This document shows positions 57,106-64,000 of a DNA stretch of 64,000 bases, piece by piece. The translations under genes were made by a program, and so were the position numbers. This DNA comes from Byssochlamys sp. IMV 00236 (lineage: Eukaryota > Ascomycota > Eurotiomycetes > Eurotiales > Thermoascaceae). Within the stretch, counting starts at the first letter, position 1. Every line of letters starts with the position of its first letter. The notes under the pieces were generated by a model. It did no database searches and was not told the origin of the DNA. It was given only the letters and a program-made list of their open reading frames with translations. The DNA lies in the NCBI GenBank assembly GCA_001931875.2, contig MSJH02000815.1, forward strand, positions 527,946 to 591,945. Direction: 5' to 3'.

Positions 57106-60100
57106 CTATGGACGTCTTAGCTTACCTCTAGACCTGCGACGACCACGAGTGGTGCTGCGCGTCGCCGGGAGATGGTGTTGGTGGTCTCTCCGTTTAGGAC
57201 GTTGGCTTCCGGAAGCCGAGATGAGAGGACTAGCACCATTATCAAAGTACCCAGAGACGGTTGGTGTGTCCGTAACGGATAGAGAGTCTGCTACAGAGGT
57301 CCCATATCGTTTTGCTCTTTTGTTTCTTGGACGCTCTGGTGTTTTTATTGCGGCACCTTTCTGGATGTTGCTCTCCATTAATGTAGTAGACCCTTTCAGA
57401 ATGCCTTTCGGCGCTTCTCCGCGCTTGATCCGATAATTTGCTTCTGACTGGTTATGGATAGGAGATTCGCCATTCCGGCTCGCGGAAACAGAAGGCGAGT
57501 CCACGCTGGTGAGGCTGTCTTGTGTTAGCTGTCCTCTAGATTTCCGTTTGATACCAGTCTTTTTGGTAGCAGCTGGGTCAAGTCTAGACTTCGTCTCTCC
57601 ATCTCCTTTGAGATTAGGTGCATTCTGCTCTTCTCTCCTCGGCGTTTGTTTTCCTGCTACATGATGGTGATCGAGGGCCGCAGCACTTTTGTCTGGCATA
57701 TGCTTCCCAGTTATTTCCTTTTCGGCATCGTGGGCGGATTTTGCGGTGCTGATTTCCTTTCCGGCGGCCAATGTGTAATGCCCCTCCTTTTCTGATAAAC
57801 CTTCCTGCGGCGTAGAAGGTAACTGGATTCTGATATCGCTCAAGCTCTCGCTTGGTGAACAAGGGACATGAGTGATCGCATTTTGAACATGGGAGAAAGG
57901 AACTATGGAGCTTGGAAGACGTCTAGAAGAGCCGTCAGCCGGGCCGCTGGCAGATACTTGGGCTTGAAATGTCACATGTGGGCTCGGAGACGTATGGCCA
58001 CTCGCATGGACACTTTCAGACCGATAAACGACCTCTGTGCGGACAAACTCCCTGGACTGTATATCTGTGGCCTCGTTCAGTGATTTTATCATGCCCTATT
58101 CAGAACAGTCAGGCGAGATTCTTTATCTTACCGTTGGAAATATGGCGAACTTTCTCCTGTCGTGTATTCGGTGTTTTTTGTACTCGAGTATCGAGCATCT
58201 CGTTCAACCGCCCCTCAATGATCGGCCATGAGACCTGAGGAGGATTCCCGGACTCGATGATACCCAATTTCTGGAGGACTGATTCTCCTTCCTTCTTCCA
58301 TGATTCCGATTCTTGGATCCTGTGGAGAAGTGAATGCATCTCTGATTTGGCCCTGGCCTTTCCCGACTCGAGTGCACTTTTCGCCGATTCTGCAGTAACG
58401 AGTCTTTCTGATACGGACCTAATTTCACCCTGTGCCCCTGATAGTTGTCCTTCTAGGACATCAATTCTTTTCTGTAGTTCCTCAGAATTCTCCACAGGCC
58501 TTCCTTCTGTACCTGCACCGGCTTCTTGCCCTGGCATTCCTTGTTGCCTATACTCCCCTAGTTCCGTCTCTAGTGATACGGCTCGAGCCTCACATTCAGC
58601 TAGTCTGTGCTGCAGATATCGTATATCTTCTTCCCTTGCAGCGAGCTACATAATTGTCAGTAAGGCCCATCCGTCTGTGTTGGGGAAAACCGACATTTTC
58701 CTCCATCTCTCTTTGTTTCACGCTTGATTTATCTTCTGATTGGGACTAAACAAATCAGTCTATCTTCTCTTCTGACTGAACGTCCAACTTACAATGATAG
58801 CTTTCAACTCGCTGATTGTTTGCTCCAGCTTTTGTGCACCCGTCTGTAGAGCAGTCTTCTCCTTTTGTGCTCGATGGAGTTGCTGCTCAAACTGAGCCTT
58901 GATTTTGTCTCGTGCTATAACGCTTGCTCTCCCCAGTTCTTCGCGAATTTTTGCTTCCATGTGGCACATCTCATCTTTCAAAGTCGCCTTCTCACGTTCG
59001 AGTTGTTCAAGGCGCTCCTCAGCATTTGCTGTGTTCAATCTCGTCTCAACTAACCCCTGCTGCAAAGTTTCTATCTGAGATTCCTTGTCCTTTATCGATT
59101 CAAGCGCTTCTGTAAGTGCAGCAGACGTGGTTTGAAGCTGAATCTGGAGTTCTGGTACCGTGGGAAACATATCCTCTCTGCTTTTGATAGCGGCATCGTT
59201 CATCTCCCTCTCGCAGTCTGCAAGGCTTTCCTTTAGTCTCATCGACTCTCCTGTGAGCTCAGTCTCTCTTAGTTTAAGCTCCTTTGTTATTTCTCGAAGC
59301 TTTAGAACAGTCTCTTCTGATGTTTTCAGTTTCTCTTCAAGTCTTCCTTGACGTTCCCGTGCATCTGCAAATTCATGCGACGTAATGAGAGAAGAAGACA
59401 TGACATCTTCCACTCTTTGTAGCTGTCCATGCATCTCGGTACTGATCACATTCTGTATTTCCTTAGTAATGTCGAGATTTCCAACCGAATTGGTCACAAG
59501 CGCCTCTAGACTATGAGATATAAGAGCAAGTCATCACCTGAGGATCTCATGTATTACCTTGATATCTGAGTAGCAAGTGATTGGTTCAGGTCTCGAATGT
59601 CAGACTTCTCTACTGTATTCTTCTGAAGCAGGACGTTCACTGATTCTAAACATTCTTGTAGCACGGGAGGTATGGCGGACTGAAGGATATCCTGCGAAGA
59701 TTCCCACCTTTGCTTCACATGCTCAATGGCAGTATCTAGTCTACCTAGAACCTGCGATTGCATGTCTTTCGTGAACTTCAGCTGAAGGCTATGCTCATTT
59801 GCTGAAGATTGTATATATCGTTCAAGCTTCGAGACGCGCCTCTGCTCATAAAGGAGCCGGTCATGGTAATAGGATGTCTTATCCTGTGCTGAACGTAAAG
59901 CCTGCGTCATAACATTGAAGTCTGCTGTAATTGCGGCGACATGTGCGGGCTGCTGACTGACTTTGCGGGAAGCTTGATCAATGTTCACTTTTATTTCATC
60001 AAGGCACTTTACTAACTCGCTTTTCTCTTGGAGTAGTCCCGCTTCTGTTCTCTTAAGGTCATTCGCCTCGTCTCGCAGAATCTTGAACTCCTTTCCCAGG

Positions 60101-61493
60101 CCGTTGAGGACACGTCTTAACTTGGAGAGTTTCATTTTCCAATGTTCCGACTGGCGTTTCCTAGTGTCGATTTCTATTTCCTGCTCTTCTTGTCTGGAAC
60201 GACACTGCTCCATCTGGGCCCTCAACGACTGGTTCTCCTCGCTTAGCTCAACTATATCTGATTTCATTTGCTCTCTTAAAGCAGAATTACTTGCTTCCTG
60301 CTCCTCTCTTTGACGAAGTCTCTGGATCAGAAGGTAGAAGAGATCTTCTTCCGACGGCCGTGAGTCGTCGTTCGAGAGAATAGGAGATTCCCGCCGTGAA
60401 CCTCCGACTCTAGATCGCTGCTTCTTTCGATTCTTAGTAACTTTGTATTTTCGAGTCGTCAATGGTGTTGGCAGCACTGGCCCACCAGCGGTCTCGTACT
60501 CGCGAGTATGGGTTTTTGAAATGCATTGTTTCTCACTTCTAATAGACTCCTGTCATATAAAGTCAGTCTTTATTCGCGAGCGGGATCCATAAAGACCCAG
60601 AAAATCCAAAGTTCCGCTATCAGCGTCTATGGTTCTTCCAGATATGGCTTGCATGAGCTGTTCTCCGAATTGTCCGGAAAGGAACCATCCTGCTGACACT
60701 TACCGTCTGGTCTTGAGGATCGGTCGCTAGGCAGTATTATATTAGTCTCAGACTCTTATTTATAGACTGTAAACTTACTTGAATGTCCCTGTTCCCCGGG
60801 TGCATCATCACCATTAGCCCCGGGTCTTTCTTGTGTCAAGCCACCATTTCCCGTAGCGATCAAAGCTTGGTGCTCTGGTGCACTGTATTCGCGAGCTTGA
60901 TCAGGCCGTTCTAAAAGTCCATCGGGATTTGGTGATCCATAACTTGCTGCCCTATTATTGTGTATTATCACTTGGGGATAGGGCATTCGGTTTGGGGCGG
61001 CTTGACTTTCAACCAGTCAACACAGATTCAAATGTAACGGACCATATACGTACTCATTTCCAGTAGACACGTTTTCGTCTTCCAAAGCTAGGGGCTTCTG
61101 TCTCTGTCTTTCTGTTCCGGGATTACTACGCTTCGAGACGTTGGACTGTCGCCCTGGTGGTGGACGGAACGAGAAGGTAACATCTGTCTGACTAGGGTTT
61201 GCATAACCGAAGTCTAGCACGGTTGATCCAGATCTGGAAGGACGCTGAATTGTAAAGGGCATTTCCTTCTTCGCTCCTGATGGCGTAGCTGTGAATGGCA
61301 CCGTGTTCTTCTCGATAATTTTCTTTGATGTTGGGGATAGTGCATCATCACCGACTTGCGACATATGAAATAGTAGTTCATCCTCTTCGGAATAAGCCAG
61401 TTGAGATACTGAATTATCCTCACTCTGGATAGCAGGGCGATTACCGGCTAACGATGATTCTGATATCGCCTCTTTGCGGACTGACGACTCCAT
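57106..61493 (-). CDS. Large coiled-coil protein, function unknown
   Basis: Eight exons, 61493-61054, 60951-60779, 60726-60704, 60549-59558, 59510-58793, 58745-58695, 58645-58132 and 58064-57106, join without frame breaks to 1,289 aa. The start (MESSVRKEAISESSLAGNRP) is the first ATG; the frame is open further upstream but only from TTG. The N-terminal ~300 residues are Ser/Pro-rich. A long coiled coil runs from about 300 to 960, with heptads such as LREQMKSDIVELSEENQSLR and LEQLEREKATLKDEMCHMEA. The C-terminal ~330 residues are low-complexity and basic, ending RGRRRSRGKLRRP. This layout is seen in chromosome-axis, spindle and tethering proteins, but I cannot assign a family. A donor-like GTAAGC near the stop leaves the C terminus slightly uncertain. 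Confidence 0.8.
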
Positions 61494-62371
61494 TTCCCAG
61501 ATATCACCGACTAGGTACACTAGGAATGGATAGAATTGCCTTAAATGAGCCGACGCGATCCGGCCTGAGATGAAACCAAGTAGCTCGTGAACATGGACAA
61601 CTGGCTCGAGATATTTGTCTGGACAGAATGCAACGATCAAGAAAAACAAGAACCTCTCGGGCTCCTTTTAAGGGAGATCCAATATTTAGACAATATCAGT
61701 TGAAATTTAGAGACCAAGGCCGTGGCTTTGCCTGCTCTGTTGTGAGGACTCGATGAGAGAACCCTCTGGATAAAAGAGCAGAGGTGGACGCAGGAGGTGG
61801 CAGGGCGGGCATACATGATCTAGAAAAGGAAGGTACCCACTAACATTTGCCCACCGGGCTCGCAGGCGCCCTTACTACTTGTATTACACCATGAGGCAGG
61901 AGTATCTATCCTGGTGCACTAAGACGCTTATTATTAGAGAGGAAAGCCCAGATAAATTCTGTATATTGCACCGCTACACTCATCAACAGACTCGATATAT
62001 CCCACCTTGTCTAGTAAATGCACTTCTCGTATGGTATCACGTAACCCAATACATCCGTTACTCAGGTTGTAACGCTGAACCCACGATATTGCTCTCTTTC
62101 TCTAGGGTGTGAGAACAGAAAGGCCGATTTTATTGGCAGAGGCACGGTGGACAAAGCGTAACAAAGTCTGAATAAAGATCCAAACTTGGCATCTTGTTAT
62201 GATGCTTCCCATTGTCGAGGATCGGGGCCAGACGTATTTAACTAATCGCCATCCAAGCACGCTGAAATCGCAGGACACCTTTGCGGTACCAAAGGCCAGA
62301 AAGCCACGTCTAAACTTCTCTCCTTGAGAGGTATTAGTACAGATTGTCGGTTTGGGAAATGGAGTAGTAAC
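61494..62371. other. Intergenic region between the coiled-coil gene and lsb5
   Basis: Holds the coiled-coil gene promoter and the lsb5 3' UTR, both genes being on the minus strand. The open frame at 61494-61649 continues the coiled-coil frame but lacks an ATG. No additional gene is seen. Confidence 0.5.
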
Positions 62372-63870
62372 CTACCAAGTAGGCTCGGGATTTTCAACAG
62401 CGGGTGTGCGGATAGCATTCCTATCGCCGAAAGGATTATTTTCGTCGTCACTATCGTCAGGCTCCGACTCCGTCTGTGTCTCGCTACGACCACCTGGAGA
62501 GTTCCGGAAGGCAGATGAAGAGGTGGTATTAAAGGATAGACTAGTAGGCCTGGGCGGCCGGGGCGGTGCTTTGTCGAAGACCAATCCTGCAAACCCTTCG
62601 CTAAGATCCCTGTCGCGCGTCGGCGAGTAGCTACTTCTCGTAGGCGATGAATATCCCTCGAGAGCGCCATTCTCATCACTGTCCGAATCATAGTCAACGC
62701 TCTTGTCCAGGACCTCAAAGGCCATTAGCGCAGTGACAAGCTCTTCGTTGGCATGGATGAGACCTCCCAAAAACTCCTCGCTCTCGACGTGCTGGATGTA
62801 GCGCAATATTTGTCGTCTAAGTTGCTTGCATAACTCAAAGCGGTTCATCACTTCGGGGTCATCGCTCACTCGCTGACTTTCGCGATCCACCAGTCTAAGA
62901 GCGTTCAATAGGTTTGTACCGGCTACTGACGCGGCAGCGATCGTCTGCAGAATCTCAGGTTTCTCCTTTTCGAGGTTGAACGGCCGGCCTCTGGTGTTCC
63001 TTTTGTCCTTCTTCTTCGAAGAGCTCAATAGACTGGATTTGCGTGTGTGTGAAGACGAGGTCGGTTTCGGACTAGTGAGTATCGTTGATGGTCCGTCTCT
63101 AGCCGAGACAGATACAGAATGACCCATTGGTGGTTCATCTCCTGTCTCCCTCAGGACTTTCGCTTGCGCCTGGCGTGCGGGTTGTTTACGCTGCGGCAGC
63201 TGCTTATAGAGAGCTGCCACCCGCTCCATACCTGGAGTGTTTTTGTAGGCGGCGGCCCATTGCGCAAACAGTTGCTTGCATTTCGCTTTAACCTCGACGT
63301 CCGAAAGAGAATCCGTAGCAGCGATGCGCAGTCTTTCGAGCAGAGGTTCATCTGCAAAGCCACGCAGGAACCGTTCTCCTGCATTCTGGATTAGAAAATC
63401 TAGGATAGTAAGAGCCCGTAGTTGTCGATGAACATTTCCGTACTTGCTGTTTCTCCAAGTTAACGATTTGGCGCAGCATTCCAGAGCACCAGGGGAACTC
63501 ACAGCTTCTTGCGGAGAGCCCTACTCGCCTCCGTCGGACCGCTGCTTTGTAGACGCACTACTTCGATGAGATCGACAATTCCACTAGAGTCATCAACCTC
63601 ATATTGCTCGCTAGTGAGACGTTCAATCTGCACTGTTATAGCGGAGTACGGTTTCTGGGAGAGTAGGTATTAGTCATGGTCCTGTGTATGTATACGCAGT
63701 GAAGATAAAAAGCGGAAATCGCAGTTGCAGGATGAGTTCGTCTTCAAGAGTGAGATACAAGCAGGGCTGATGTAGAACACACCCTGTTTTTGGTGTTTTA
63801 GGGACTGAAATGGTGGTATCAATCACACGGATAGAAATTCTGTGATGGGACTCACCGATGCTGAGAACAT
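62372..63870 (-). CDS. lsb5: Lsb5-like VHS/GAT domain protein
   Basis: Endocytic adaptor related to yeast Lsb5 that links ubiquitin, actin regulators and membrane traffic. Exons 63870-63856 (15 nt), 63654-63503 and 63446-62372 join in frame to 413 aa. The start MFSAS splices into KPYSAITVQIERLTSEQYEV. The VHS-like helical domain (about 15-150) contains ALRKKLKYGNVHRQLRALTI and LDFLIQNAGERFLRGFADE. The GAT domain lies at about 210-300 (RFELCKQLRRQILRYIQHVE). The tail is Ser/Pro-rich with polyproline APPRPPRP, a probable SH3-binding site, and NPFGD, an NPF-type EH-domain ligand. The short first exon is separated by a 201-nt intron. Confidence 0.92.
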
Positions 63871-64000
63871 GATTGATAACTAACGTGCCGGCGTTCGTTA
63901 CCGACTAATAATATAATGTCGTACAATCGTTCAAGTAAATTATTCGAGAATCGCCCTTATAACAGGAAGATAGCAGGATATCGCGATAGATCCGATATAA
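63871..64000. other. Right-edge region upstream of lsb5
   Basis: The 130 bp upstream of the lsb5 start are AT-rich and should belong to its promoter or 5' UTR. Confidence 0.5.

Noticed and set aside
61494..61649. Upstream extension of the coiled-coil protein
   Set aside because: The in-frame extension has no ATG; 61493 is the first usable start.
1..64000. CRISPR arrays, rRNA, tRNA, transposases and retroelement domains
   Set aside because: Looked for by eye on both strands; no regularly spaced repeats, conserved RNA boxes or transposase/reverse-transcriptase motifs were found.

Overview
The window looks like nuclear chromosome sequence from a filamentous ascomycete, most likely a Eurotiomycete of the Aspergillus/Penicillium type. 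The evidence is eukaryotic gene structure (short GT-AG introns, mostly about 50-100 nt, with every multi-exon model below joining in frame) and the gene set itself: an Ncr1/NPC1 transporter, a Yap1/NapA redox bZIP, a GtaA-type glutaminase, a cyanovirin-N homology protein, a GH79 glucuronidase-like enzyme and a bZIP-DUF3425 factor. No rRNA, tRNA, CRISPR array, transposase or retroelement was recognised. Splice sites were assigned by eye.

Left part (0.8-20.6 kb): NPC1-like sterol transporter (-), NmrA-like NAD(P)-binding protein (-), Yap1-like bZIP (-) with a 2.2 kb upstream region, Spf30-like Tudor splicing factor (+), a DUF2433 phosphoesterase-like/RRM-like/RGG protein (-) and a secreted GtaA-family glutaminase (-). 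A 3.2 kb gene-poor stretch follows.

Middle (23.8-39.5 kb): single-domain CVNH lectin-like protein (+), Bfr2/AATF ribosome biogenesis factor (-) divergent from the mitochondrial Fe-S scaffold Ind1 (+), a 996-aa HSL-type alpha/beta-hydrolase (-), an intronless MDR oxidoreductase (+), an M20 amidohydrolase (-), and two neighbouring secreted glycoside hydrolases, GH79 and GH16 (both -).

Right-middle (39.5-55.4 kb) is the accessory-like part: long non-coding gaps, a bZIP-DUF3425 regulator, a 65-aa six-cysteine secreted peptide, a Cys/His-motif orphan with a long leader, a perfect 22-bp hairpin, then a run of orphan or narrowly distributed genes (a possible restriction-endonuclease-fold protein, a 104-aa orphan, a nuclear-looking acidic/basic orphan and a DUF6914 protein).

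Right end (56.2-63.9 kb) returns to core content: mitochondrial ribosomal protein bL33m (+), a 1,289-aa coiled-coil protein (-) and the VHS/GAT endocytosis protein Lsb5 (-). Most genes are independent housekeeping or secretome loci. I see no convincing biosynthetic cluster or defence operon; the best candidates for new biology are in 40-55 kb.
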